The notes under the pieces: generated by a model
Told to the model about the DNA's origin: nothing
Database searches by the model: none
The model's input: the letters and a program-made list of their open reading frames with translations, nothing else
Assembly (NCBI GenBank): GCA_964387585.1
Contig: CAYLWW010000036.1
Location: 1-16,186, forward strand
Length of the DNA stretch: 16,186 nucleotides
Source: CAYLWW01 sp964387585
GTDB taxonomy: Bacteria > Pseudomonadota > Alphaproteobacteria > Rickettsiales > Midichloriaceae
Direction of reading: 5' to 3'
Part shown: positions 1-7,031 of the stretch, one piece after another
Numbering within the stretch: the first letter of the stretch is position 1
Layout of the letters: each line of letters starts with the position of its first letter
Position numbers and translations under genes: made by a program

Positions 1-38
1 TTTGAAAATAGGTGCAGTTTAAAAGTGGCCAAACATCT
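1..38. other. Possible insertion-sequence end at the window edge
   Basis: The first 38 bases hold a mixed-composition motif (ggtgcagtttaaaagtggcc, positions 12-31) that stands out from the AT-rich surroundings. It abuts the stop codon of the following minus-strand gene. Motifs of this look occur at the ends of some insertion sequences, but that is recollection and no second end is in the window. The assignment is weak. Confidence 0.2.
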
Positions 39-839
39 TTAAACAATTATAAGTATATCAAATATTTGCAGAATTGGACAATTAATATAAAAATAGTTTG
101 CTAAAATGAGTTGGCTTTCACATATATATGGAAATAAATAGTTATTATTATTGGCAAATTTTAATATTTTACTTAATTGCTCTTGGCTAAGATTATCATT
201 ATCAGAACTAATTTTTGACTGAAAAGTTTGCTTTTCAAGATCGAATATATAAATCACATTACCTAAAGTAGCTTTTTTTTCCCCTATTTCATTTTTTCCG
301 ATTTGATCAACTATAGAAGAACTCATTTCTAAATAAACTTTTTTACCACTTTCTAAATTAGTTTCATCTATGATAAATAAAATATCAAAACTTTTAGAAC
401 CTATTGCGATTTGGTTAATATTATCAGGAATATAATTTATACTTTTGTATAAATATCTCATAACAATATTTTCTTTAAAATCATCTGAATTCATAAGGAC
501 AAAAGCATCAGCAAATACTCCTTGATGCCCTAAAATACTTAAATTATTAACTATATCTTTACTTTTTATTCGTAAATTATGTTCTTTTTCTATCTTATCT
601 TTAAAATTGGATAATTCATAAAAAACATCTTCTTTTATTGTTTTTTCTTCACCATTTTCAATTACCCTTCTCTGCATTTGTATACCTCGTCGCACAACAT
701 CCTTTTGTAAATCAAAGCTATTTTTCACATTTTTAATTTCATCTAGAACTTTATTACTTAGCTTAGAAGGCATAGTACTGACTGTTTTCATATGATTTTT
801 TATATTTTTACTTAAATTTATTTCGCTTTTATTATACAT
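39..839 (-). CDS. Unrecognised 266-residue protein
   Basis: I do not recognise this protein. It is a long open frame with no signal peptide, and its amino-acid use matches the neighbouring real genes (rich in Lys, Asn, Ile, Asp). The first 100 residues are strongly charged and probably helical. Residues of about 140-200 look like a folded alpha/beta core, with alternating hydrophobic strands such as FDILFIID and GNVIYIFDLE. The last 25 residues are unusually hydrophobic (ILANYFYINCPILQIFDILIIV tail), which may be out-of-frame or foreign sequence replacing an original C terminus next to the repeat-like DNA at 1-38. No SLT, ankyrin, TPR or transposase signature is visible. It lies beside an IS relic, so it may be accessory. 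The start at 839 is the first ATG; its Shine-Dalgarno signal is weak at best. Confidence 0.6.
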   Translation of the reverse strand: MYNKSEINLSKNIKNHMKTVSTMPSKLSNKVLDEIKNVKNSFDLQKDVVRRGIQMQRRVIENGEEKTIKEDVFYELSNFKDKIEKEHNLRIKSKDIVNNLSILGHQGVFADAFVLMNSDDFKENIVMRYLYKSINYIPDNINQIAIGSKSFDILFIIDETNLESGKKVYLEMSSSIVDQIGKNEIGEKKATLGNVIYIFDLEKQTFQSKISSDNDNLSQEQLSKILKFANNNNYLFPYICESQLILANYFYINCPILQIFDILIIV

Positions 840-905
840 AATAGCGTTAAATTTCTCGTTTAATACACTAAAAAATTAAAAATTTTCTATCATGAGCTGT
901 ATATT

Positions 906-1573
906 TCAGTTTGGGATTAGAAATGATGAAGATGTGTTATTGAAATAAGATAGAGGATACCTTATTGTAGATTCATCAAAAAAACTAATATACCCTAGTT
1001 CGGGATAAGATTTTAAGCTGCATGGTGTAAGTTTATGGTTTTTAGTATAATAATTAATTTTAGGTTTAGATTCTTTGAGAGAATAAGCGACTAGAGTCGA
1101 AATGATATGGACTAAAGCGTTAATTGGTGAACAAAGTCTCGAATGAACGGGGGTTCATCTTATTTTTCAGATAATCAAATACTGTTTTCAATAATGCTAC
1201 GTTTTTTAAGCATGATTTTTTCATGTAAAGTAAGTAACTTATTATGCATATTTTTTTGTTTTATATATCATGAATCAGCGTAAATATTAGCTTTAGTGAT
1301 CTGTAAGCTTGTCTCATTGATTACCACATGCAACTTAAAACCATGAAAATAACCCATTGATGTTTTACCAGAAGCAGCTAAATTCTCGAACACTTTGTTC
1401 CTATACTGCAGTTTATTGTGACATACTGGAATTGTTGTTGAATCAATGAAGTAAATTTCACTTAATCCCATCTTACCATGCCTATCTCTAATCATATCAC
1501 CAGAAGGCAGTAGACCCTTATTCTTATATTTTTCGTATAACTTACAAAAATCATCTATTAATCTATTATACAA
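906..1573 (-). pseudogene. Decayed IS982-family transposase
   Basis: This is a relic of an IS982-type DDE transposase. The readable part (1268-1573) starts at a TTG with YNRLIDDFCKLYEKY and SLSEI-like text (GLSEI). It jumps directly into IYFIDSTTIPVCHN and SMGYFHGFKLHVVIN, hallmarks of the catalytic core, so about 75 residues are missing between LSE and IYF. After YADS comes a TGA stop (about 1268-1270). The same frame resumes with KNMHNKLLTLHEKIMLKKRSIIEN, so the DKGY segment with the second catalytic Asp is also gone. Near 1175 the frame shifts to VFDYLKNKMN and shifts again to HSRLCSPINALVHIISTLVAYSLKESKPKI, running on to a stop at 906-908. A motif at 992-1010 (accctagttcgggataaga) may be the old IS end, in which case the last codons read into flanking DNA. 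No intact terminal repeat pair or target duplication was found. The element is inactive. Confidence 0.85.
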
Positions 1574-1651
1574 AATAATTCTGTGTTAACTCTTACTTTA
1601 AGATCTATTTTAGAAGAATATAATCTAGTATTTACAGATATATACCAATTA

Positions 1652-2335
1652 TTATAATAAATTATTAGCCCGAAATGAAAAATGTTTATCTTGAGCAATT
1701 ATTAGGTGATCGTGTAAGTTAACACTTATAGATGATAAAGCGTTAGAAATTTTTTGAGTAATTTCTATATCTTCTTTTGATGGTGAAATATCGCCACTAG
1801 GATGGTTATGTACTAATATTACTGCTGAAGCTCCATGCACTAGTGATTGCCTAGCTATTTCTCTTGGGTATACTACTATTCTATCTATTGTTCCAGAATC
1901 AAATAGTTCATCAGCTATGAGTAAATTTTTTCTATTAAGAAAAAGTACTCTAAAGTATTCTTTTTTCTTAAATCCCATTGTGAGTTGGCAATAATTTAAC
2001 ACTGCTAGCCAACTATTTAATATGTGAACATCTTCTAATTGTATTGGAATAAAAAGTCGAGAAAATAAATCATGTAAGAGTTTGAAGTATATTATCGATG
2101 TATCTCCTATACCTGGTATAGTTCTTAATTCAACCGGATCAGCAGAAATAACAGCTGCTAACGAACCAAATTTATTTAATAAGATTTTACTAAGTTCTTT
2201 AGTATCCTTACGGTGAAAGACTTGAAACAAAACCATTTCTAAAATTTCATAATCAGGTAAAGATCTGATTGAAGAACGCATGAAGCGATTACGTAAACGT
2301 AATCTATGCCCAGCTAAATTTTTATTGTCTGTCAT
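1652..2335 (-). CDS. radC: RadC family protein (JAB/MPN metal-binding domain)
   Basis: RadC family protein of 227 residues, normal length for the family. The N-terminal part has a helix-hairpin-helix-like segment (LRTIPGIGDT, residues 70-79). The C-terminal RadC/JAB domain carries the JAMM zinc ligands: Glu126 in KKKEYFRVLFLN, then H176-N-H178-P-S-G and S186-x-x-D189. The classic family text HNHPSGDISPSKED is intact, followed by LHDHLIIA. The family was once linked to DNA repair, but that role is not established; the biochemical activity is unknown, and some relatives accompany mobile DNA. The start ATG at 2333-2335 gives the usual beginning; no Shine-Dalgarno site is visible upstream. The gene ends 78 bases from the IS982 relic. 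The frame is intact, unlike its neighbour. Confidence 0.93.
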   Translation of the reverse strand: MTDNKNLAGHRLRLRNRFMRSSIRSLPDYEILEMVLFQVFHRKDTKELSKILLNKFGSLAAVISADPVELRTIPGIGDTSIIYFKLLHDLFSRLFIPIQLEDVHILNSWLAVLNYCQLTMGFKKKEYFRVLFLNRKNLLIADELFDSGTIDRIVVYPREIARQSLVHGASAVILVHNHPSGDISPSKEDIEITQKISNALSSISVNLHDHLIIAQDKHFSFRANNLL

Positions 2336-2555
2336 TAATTAGCTTATAGTTTTTAATCTTATCTTAATTAAAATTTATAGTAAAAAATTATACTTTTGTC
2401 CTGAAAAGAATTTTAAAGTATTTTTTAATTATTATTGCTTTATACTAGCTTTAATTAAACATCTTTTAGCAATTAATTAAATAAAAAATTATCATAATTG
2501 ATGCAAAAAACTGCTTATTAGATTTATTAGACGATTTTTATTTGAAATTTTGGAT

Positions 2556-2576
2556 ATTGCTTTCCTATAAAGCAAT
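2556..2576. terminator. Perfect 8-base-pair stem-loop
   Basis: The arms attgcttt (2556-2563) and aaagcaat (2569-2576) are exact reverse complements around a 5-base loop, cctat. The hairpin lies just past the end of the small minus-strand frame at 2612-2770 and could be its terminator, but a clear T-run is lacking on either side. The role is inferred from position only. Confidence 0.35.
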
Positions 2577-2611
2577 CGAATTATGGTATTTTTATTTAAT
2601 TTATTTGCATA

Positions 2612-2770
2612 CTATATACTGATATTGCTCAAAAATAAAGAGTGGTAGTATGCTCTACGTAGTGAGGTATGAATATCTTTTACATATACCTGTTCTAATG
2701 CTTCTTTTTCATTAGTGTTGTCAGTTTTGAATTTATTAAGTACTAAACGTAAGCAAGAATTGTTATTCAC
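2612..2770 (-). CDS. Possible 52-codon hypothetical frame or gene relic
   Basis: A minus-strand frame begins at GTG (2768-2770) and ends at TAG (2612-2614). It is preceded by an in-frame TAA four codons upstream, so the start cannot move far. The product would read VNNNSCLRLVLNKFKTDN, then NEKEALEQVYVKDIHTSLRRAYYHSLFLSNISI. The charged, helix-like middle looks more protein-like than the random AT-rich DNA around it, and a stem-loop follows at 2556-2576. I do not recognise it. It may be the tail of a dead gene. There is no good ribosome site beyond a purine run (aagaaaa). Confidence 0.25.
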   Translation of the reverse strand: MNNNSCLRLVLNKFKTDNTNEKEALEQVYVKDIHTSLRRAYYHSLFLSNISI

Positions 2771-2942
2771 TTTTCTTAATTATTGTACATCGTTAAGTAG
2801 TAAAATTTTTGTGCTTTATTTCCTTTAAGCGATAATTTTTTCACTTAATTAACGTTATTAAGTCATTATTTTATATTGAATTTCTTTCATTAAAGCAATA
2901 GACTTAGAGAATAGAAAGTAAATTAAATAAGAAGGTAGTAAC

Positions 2943-3416
2943 ATGGATCCAAAAATGATTTTAGTAGCAAATTCTCATAAGGCTAAACTGTATAAAGTAG
3001 TTCATCAAAAAATAGAAAGTTTTGAAGCTTCATATAATGCTGATGACTTTAATATAAAGGCTGAAAGACAAGGTTTAAGGCAAGGTTTCTTTCAAAAATC
3101 TTCTTCTCCACCTAGTTTTTTTGATCCGCATACTACTTTTGTAGAAATAGAAAGAATGAAATTTTGCAAGCGAATAGCTGAAGAATTAGATACTTTATAC
3201 CATAATGATAAAATTAAAGAATTATTAATAATAGCAGAACCTAAAACATTAGGGACAATTAGAAGGTGTTTAAAACTAGAGCTAAAAAGGATTACTTCTT
3301 TGGAAGTAGCGAAAGACCTAGTACAATCTGAGGTTGGTGAAATAGAAAGCAATATAGTAAGTGCGAATAAAGCTAAACATACTAATAGTGATACCAAATA
3401 TACCTATGATAAATAA
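2943..3416 (+). CDS. Host attachment protein family (PF10116-like)
   Basis: A 157-residue protein of the family named 'protein required for attachment to host cells'. The N terminus MILVANSHKAKLYKV is the usual opening strand. The middle has the F/S/PP-rich linker, and residues of about 70-125 carry the family's core: a helix with FCKRIAEELDTLYHND, the strand KELLIIAEPKTLGTIRRCL, then ITSLEVAKDL. Relatives are small cytosolic proteins of archaeal-release-factor-like fold; the name comes from early mutant work and the molecular function is not firmly known. The C-terminal 25 residues are polar and probably disordered. A good ribosome site (agaaggtag) lies 5-8 bases before the ATG. It is transcribed divergently from radC and about 200 bases from rseP, so it is probably its own unit. 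Confidence 0.82.
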   Translation: MDPKMILVANSHKAKLYKVVHQKIESFEASYNADDFNIKAERQGLRQGFFQKSSSPPSFFDPHTTFVEIERMKFCKRIAEELDTLYHNDKIKELLIIAEPKTLGTIRRCLKLELKRITSLEVAKDLVQSEVGEIESNIVSANKAKHTNSDTKYTYDK

Positions 3417-3426
3417 AGATTTGGTA
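3392..3426 (+). terminator. Weak stem-loop across the end of the host-attachment-family gene
   Basis: taccaaat (3392-3399) and atttggta (3419-3426) are exact reverse complements with a 19-base loop that contains the stop codon. Only a short, interrupted T-run follows (cttta). It could act as an inefficient terminator; the assignment is tentative. Confidence 0.25.
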
Positions 3427-3519
3427 CTTTACTCGTTGCTCATGTGCGCTTTTTATATGCAGAGGACCCCATTGATAATAAATCTTTATTTCTAAGAGAT
3501 ATAAACATAGATAATTATA

Positions 3520-3549
3520 TTGACTTTAATAGGTGATTAACCATATTTT
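3520..3549 (+). promoter_or_regulatory. Candidate sigma-70 promoter for rseP
   Basis: TTGACT at 3520-3525 matches the -35 consensus at 5 of 6 positions. TATTTT at 3544-3549 gives a fair -10 after an 18-base spacer. Transcription would start about 65 bases before the rseP ATG. This is a by-eye match in AT-rich DNA and carries the corresponding risk. Confidence 0.35.
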
Positions 3550-3622
3550 ATACGGTAGTTAGTAATTCAACATAACAATAACATTTACTAAAAGTAAACA
3601 CCTAAATAAGCTATAAATAGCC

Positions 3623-4762
3623 ATGGATTCAGTGTATTTAAAATTGATCGATTTTGCAGAAAGTATTGGTAGCTTTATTTTTATTATAACTATCATAGTA
3701 TTTGTGCATGAGTTTGGCCATTTTTATATGGCAAGATTATTCGGAGTAAAAGTTAAAGTGTTCTCAATAGGTTTTGGGCGCTCAATTTTGTGGTGGCATG
3801 ATAAAAAGGGAACTAAATGGAGCTTGGGTTGGTTACCATTAGGAGGCTATGTGCAGATGTATGGTGATGTTAATCCATCTAGCATGCCTGATATAAAAGC
3901 TGTACAAGAAATGGATAAAAAGGAGCAGCAAGAATCTTTTTATCATAAAAAACTTTGGCAAAAAGCTATAATAGTTGCTGCTGGTCCGGTAGCTAATTAT
4001 ATTCTGGCAATATTAGTATTAACATGGATAAATTACGTAAATGGCATTAGTGTAATAATACCTGAAGTTACAACGGTTATAGCTGGTACTCCAGCTGAAT
4101 TATCAGGCATAAAAGCAGGAGATGTTATCACTAGAGTAGATGGAAAAGAGATAAATAACTTAAATGAATTGCAAAAATCCATAATCAAAAGCAATGGGGC
4201 ATCATTACTTCTAAATATAAATCGCAATAACGAAAATATAAGTGTTGAAATCACCCCATATTATGCTGATGATAAAAATCCTTCTAATAATATAAATAAG
4301 ACTAAAGATAAGCCTAAAGTTCCAACAATAGGAATTATATGTAGTAAAGTTAAATTGGAGGAAGTAAATCTAGGTTATGCAGGCCTTACTTCACTAAGAT
4401 ATACTTATGAAATATCAGTGTTGATGCTAGAAGCTATAAAAGATCTTTTTACAGGAGGAAAAGGAGTGAGTGAGATAGGTGGGCCAATAAAAATTGCTCA
4501 GTATTCTGCTAAATCAGTTAAAGAAGGCAAAGAAGCTGTATTACAGCTAATTTATATGTTATCTTTGAATTTAGGATTAGTGAATTTATTGCCAATACCA
4601 CTATTAGATGGAGGCCATTTACTATACTACTCAATACAAGCTTTTTATGGCAAACCTCTTCCAATTAATATACAGCTAATAGGTTTTAGGTTAGGCTTTG
4701 CATTATTAATGATAGTAATGCTATATGCTACCTGGAATGATGTTCGAGGACTACTAGGTTAA
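3623..4762 (+). CDS. rseP: RseP-type site-2 intramembrane zinc metalloprotease
   Basis: Inner-membrane site-2 protease that cuts substrates within the membrane, typically anti-sigma factors or leftover signal peptides. The zinc motif HEFGH (His29, Glu30, His33) sits in the first membrane helix (about residues 15-38). The third ligand lies in NLLPIPLLDGGH (321-332, Asp329) in a late helix. GPVANYILAILVL (121-133) is the second membrane segment, and the last helix is at about 354-370. Between them is one PDZ domain (about 150-210, with GIKAGDVITRVDG) followed by a lysine/asparagine-rich insert (216-235); E. coli RseP has two PDZ domains, so this is the shorter form usual in alphaproteobacteria. 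The 379 residues match such orthologues. The start ATG is 13 codons before the helix; no strong ribosome site is visible. In many genomes dxr and bamA are neighbours; neither is present here. Confidence 0.95.
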   Translation: MDSVYLKLIDFAESIGSFIFIITIIVFVHEFGHFYMARLFGVKVKVFSIGFGRSILWWHDKKGTKWSLGWLPLGGYVQMYGDVNPSSMPDIKAVQEMDKKEQQESFYHKKLWQKAIIVAAGPVANYILAILVLTWINYVNGISVIIPEVTTVIAGTPAELSGIKAGDVITRVDGKEINNLNELQKSIIKSNGASLLLNINRNNENISVEITPYYADDKNPSNNINKTKDKPKVPTIGIICSKVKLEEVNLGYAGLTSLRYTYEISVLMLEAIKDLFTGGKGVSEIGGPIKIAQYSAKSVKEGKEAVLQLIYMLSLNLGLVNLLPIPLLDGGHLLYYSIQAFYGKPLPINIQLIGFRLGFALLMIVMLYATWNDVRGLLG

Positions 4763-4970
4763 AAAAATATATATGGAATACATAGTATATTCTTATTCAT
4801 TCTTTTTTATTTCTAAGGCCAGTATTTTGCTTTGGTATGTCTTGAAATATTATAGAAGCAAAAAAAAATTAAATTTAATCAAAGAAGCTTTAAAAAAATA
4901 TTAGGAGTGATTTGATGAAAAATCTCTACCCAAATAGGTCCTATTATTACTATATATAGGTATAACTTTA

Positions 4971-5072
4971 AGACTTCAATATTTTTGCGCTGTCAGATTT
5001 TGCAATTTCGCTGATGCTCACCTATTAATATAGGCTCTGCAAGCTCAACACTTATTTTAACTGTTGAAGTCT
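4971..5072 (-). repeat. Palindromic repeat, copy 1 (102 bases)
   Basis: The element is bounded by agacttcaat on the left and ttgaagtct on the right, nearly perfect terminal inverted repeats of 9-10 bases. Read on the minus strand, it aligns along its whole length with 9437-9541 read on the plus strand, sharing 19 identical bases in the core (cctatattaataggtgagc) plus cagcgaa-like and gcgcaaa-like blocks. The core itself is close to a palindrome (cctat...atagg). It has no coding potential. It resembles a MITE or a rickettsial palindromic element in size and architecture, but I cannot assign it to a named family. Confidence 0.8.
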
Positions 5073-5084
5073 TCTCGGTATAAT
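5057..5084 (+). promoter_or_regulatory. Candidate promoter for rnhB-tsaD overlapping the repeat end
   Basis: A perfect TATAAT (5079-5084) lies 60 bases before rnhB. TTAACT (5057-5062, 4 of 6) precedes it with a 16-base spacer. The -35 and most of the spacer lie inside the right terminus of the palindromic repeat (ends 5072), so the repeat may supply part of the promoter. The pattern was seen by eye and is not tested. Confidence 0.4.
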
Positions 5085-5143
5085 ATGAAAAATATTTAGT
5101 AAAGTTATTTTGCTTTTAAACATTTATTTTATAACTAAACATA

Positions 5144-5821
5144 ATGTATCCAAATTTTTTATTAGAAAAAGAATTAGGGGGGTTTGTAATAGGGATAGAT
5201 GAGGTCGGTAGAGGAGCATTAGCAGGTCCTGTAATTGTTTCTGCTGTTTTATGCCCATATCAAGCTTGTTTTGCTAATTCTAAATCAGAAGAAGAATATT
5301 GTTTAAATTTATTTTCTGGAGTTAATGATTCTAAAAAATTATCTTCTGTAAAACGCGAATCTATATTTAATGTTTTATCTCAATATGTTAGCTATTCTAT
5401 AGGTATTGCTACGGCCTATGAAGTTGATAAACATAATGTCTTACAAGCTACTTTTATTGCTATGAAACGAGCAATTATAAATTTAGAATACTTGATTGAA
5501 AAAGATAATATACTTAATAAAGGTATTAACTATACTATCATTGTGGACGGTAACATTGTTCCAGAAATAGGGGATTATAAAGTATTACCTGTTGTAAAGG
5601 GTGATAGCAAGTCTATGACTATTGCAACAGCCTCAATTTTAGCAAAAGTGATTAGAGATAGAATGATGATTAAACTTCATAATGACTTTCCTATATATAA
5701 TTGGCATAAAAATAAAGGGTACGGCACTAAAGAACATATCAAAGCTTTATTAGAGGAAGGAAAATCGATTGAACATAGGGAAAGTTTTATAAAATTCATG
5801 TATAATCAAGCTATAACTTAA
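5144..5821 (+). CDS. rnhB: Ribonuclease HII
   Basis: Cleaves the RNA strand of RNA-DNA hybrids and starts removal of single ribonucleotides from DNA. The 225-residue protein has all the family landmarks: GIDEVGRGALAGPV (residues 17-30; catalytic Asp19 and Glu20), NDSKKL (61-66), VDGN with Asp135, KGDSKSMTIATASILAKVIRD with Asp172, and KGYGT (191-195). A slightly long insertion at about 40-58 (FANSKSEEEYCLN) is a lineage feature. No ribosome site is seen before the ATG, but this is the only start giving the normal N terminus. tsaD starts 4 bases after the stop, so the two are almost surely co-transcribed and perhaps translationally coupled. Confidence 0.96.
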   Translation: MYPNFLLEKELGGFVIGIDEVGRGALAGPVIVSAVLCPYQACFANSKSEEEYCLNLFSGVNDSKKLSSVKRESIFNVLSQYVSYSIGIATAYEVDKHNVLQATFIAMKRAIINLEYLIEKDNILNKGINYTIIVDGNIVPEIGDYKVLPVVKGDSKSMTIATASILAKVIRDRMMIKLHNDFPIYNWHKNKGYGTKEHIKALLEEGKSIEHRESFIKFMYNQAIT

Positions 5822-5825
5822 TTCT

Positions 5826-6935
5826 ATGAAAGAAGAAAAGAGAGTGAAAAACTTATTAGAAAATCGTTTTATCGTGTTAGGTATAGAGACAAGCTGTGAT
5901 GAAACTGCAGTATCTATAATAGATAGTAATAAGGTAATTTTAGCCAATACTATTTACAGTCAGGTTGATATACACAAAAATTATGGCGGAGTAGTTCCTG
6001 AACTTGCAGCACGTAACCATATAGAAATATTACCTGAATTAGTTAAGGCAGCATTAAGTGAAGCAAAGCTGAAATTAACATCTATAGATGCTATAGCTGT
6101 GACTGCTGGTCCAGGGCTTATAGGCGGAGTTATAGTTGGTGTAATGCTAGCTAAAGGTATGGCATCAGTGCTAAAAATACCTTGCATACCAGTCAATCAT
6201 TTAGAAGCTCATGCTCTAACTATTCGTTTAACTAACTCTATTAATTTCCCTTACTTACTTTTATTACTTTCAGGAGGGCATTGTCAAATCTTAATAGTAA
6301 AAGGTGTAAATGAGTATGAGATGTTAGGTAGTACTTTAGATGATGCTATAGGCGAAGCATTTGATAAAGTAGCAAAAATGTTAGGTTTGGGTTATCCTGG
6401 GGGGCCAATTGTTGAAAAATTAGCTTCAATTGGAGATCCTGCAATTATTCCTTTGCCTAGACCATTGTTAAAACAAAAGAATTGTAATTTTTCTTTTTCA
6501 GGGCTAAAAACTGCTGTAAGACAGCAAATAGAAATTTTAAAAGCAAGTGGAGAATTAACAGAAAAGGATAAAGCTAATATATGTGCTGCTTTTCAAGATA
6601 GTGTTTGTGAAATATTAGCGGATAGATTATCACAAGCATGTAATTTATTAGAGAATAAATTTAATATACTAGATAAAATAGAAAATGTCATTATTGCGGG
6701 GGGCGTTGCTGCAAACTCTTTTATAAAAAATAGGTTGAATTTGGTGGCAGCATCTTATGGTTTAAAATTATCTTCTCCTCCACCTTATTTATGTACTGAT
6801 AACGCTGCTATGGTAGCTTGGGCTGGAATAGAGAGGCTTAATTTTTTATCAAATAATAGTTATGGACAAGATTTATTAATGGATTTAACCTTTACCCCTA
6901 AATCACGTTGGCCTTTAGTTGAGCAAGCTAATTAG
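5826..6935 (+). CDS. tsaD: tRNA N6-adenosine threonylcarbamoyltransferase TsaD
   Basis: Catalytic ASKHA-fold subunit that transfers the threonylcarbamoyl group to A37 of tRNAs reading ANN codons, working with TsaB, TsaE and TsaC. Visible motifs are GIETSCDET (19-27), the metal-binding HLEAH (His125, His129), LSGGHCQ (149-154), GEAFDKVAKMLGLGYPGGP (176-194), FSFSGLKTAV (222-231), AGGVAAN (291-297) and CTDNAAM with Asp325. The length of 369 exceeds the usual 335-345 through an N-terminal extension of about 10 residues and a longer C-terminal tail. A start inside the extension cannot be ruled out, but the ATG at 5826 follows rnhB by only 4 bases, which favours coupled translation. A purine run within the first codons (gaaagaagaaaagagag) is no help as a ribosome site. 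Confidence 0.97.
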   Translation: MKEEKRVKNLLENRFIVLGIETSCDETAVSIIDSNKVILANTIYSQVDIHKNYGGVVPELAARNHIEILPELVKAALSEAKLKLTSIDAIAVTAGPGLIGGVIVGVMLAKGMASVLKIPCIPVNHLEAHALTIRLTNSINFPYLLLLLSGGHCQILIVKGVNEYEMLGSTLDDAIGEAFDKVAKMLGLGYPGGPIVEKLASIGDPAIIPLPRPLLKQKNCNFSFSGLKTAVRQQIEILKASGELTEKDKANICAAFQDSVCEILADRLSQACNLLENKFNILDKIENVIIAGGVAANSFIKNRLNLVAASYGLKLSSPPPYLCTDNAAMVAWAGIERLNFLSNNSYGQDLLMDLTFTPKSRWPLVEQAN

Positions 6936-7031
6936 TTTTTATTAAAGATTAAATAGCAAATTAATTATATAACTTTTGAAAAATGTTTAATAATTATTAG
7001 GGGGCTTATTATAAATTGATAGCAATTTAAT

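Larger units (their letters stand above)
2336..2942. other. Long intergenic gap between divergent genes
   Basis: This 607-base, extremely AT-rich stretch separates the divergently transcribed radC and host-attachment-family genes. It contains a perfect 8-base stem-loop at 2556-2576 and a short minus-strand frame at 2612-2770, both listed separately. A weak promoter-like pair, TTGAAT then TAGACT 17 bases later, sits about 40-65 bases before the gene at 2943. I saw no RNA gene and no transposase text. Confidence 0.6.
4763..5143. other. Intergenic gap rseP-rnhB carrying a palindromic repeat
   Basis: This 381-base gap begins with a T-rich stretch after rseP (4790-4815), preceded by only a small gaata/tattc hairpin that may serve as a poor terminator. 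It then holds repeat copy 1 (4971-5072) and a promoter-like sequence at the repeat's right edge. No coding remnant was recognised. Confidence 0.6.

Noticed and set aside
2336..2942. A tRNA, tmRNA or other structured RNA gene in the long gap
   Set aside because: Looked for clover-leaf arms, CCA ends and GTTCRA-type T-loops; none was found and the G+C is too low.
3092..3397. 101-codon minus-strand frame opposite the host-attachment-family gene
   Set aside because: It lies wholly antisense to a gene with recognisable family text and has Ser/Leu-rich composition typical of reverse-strand shadows.
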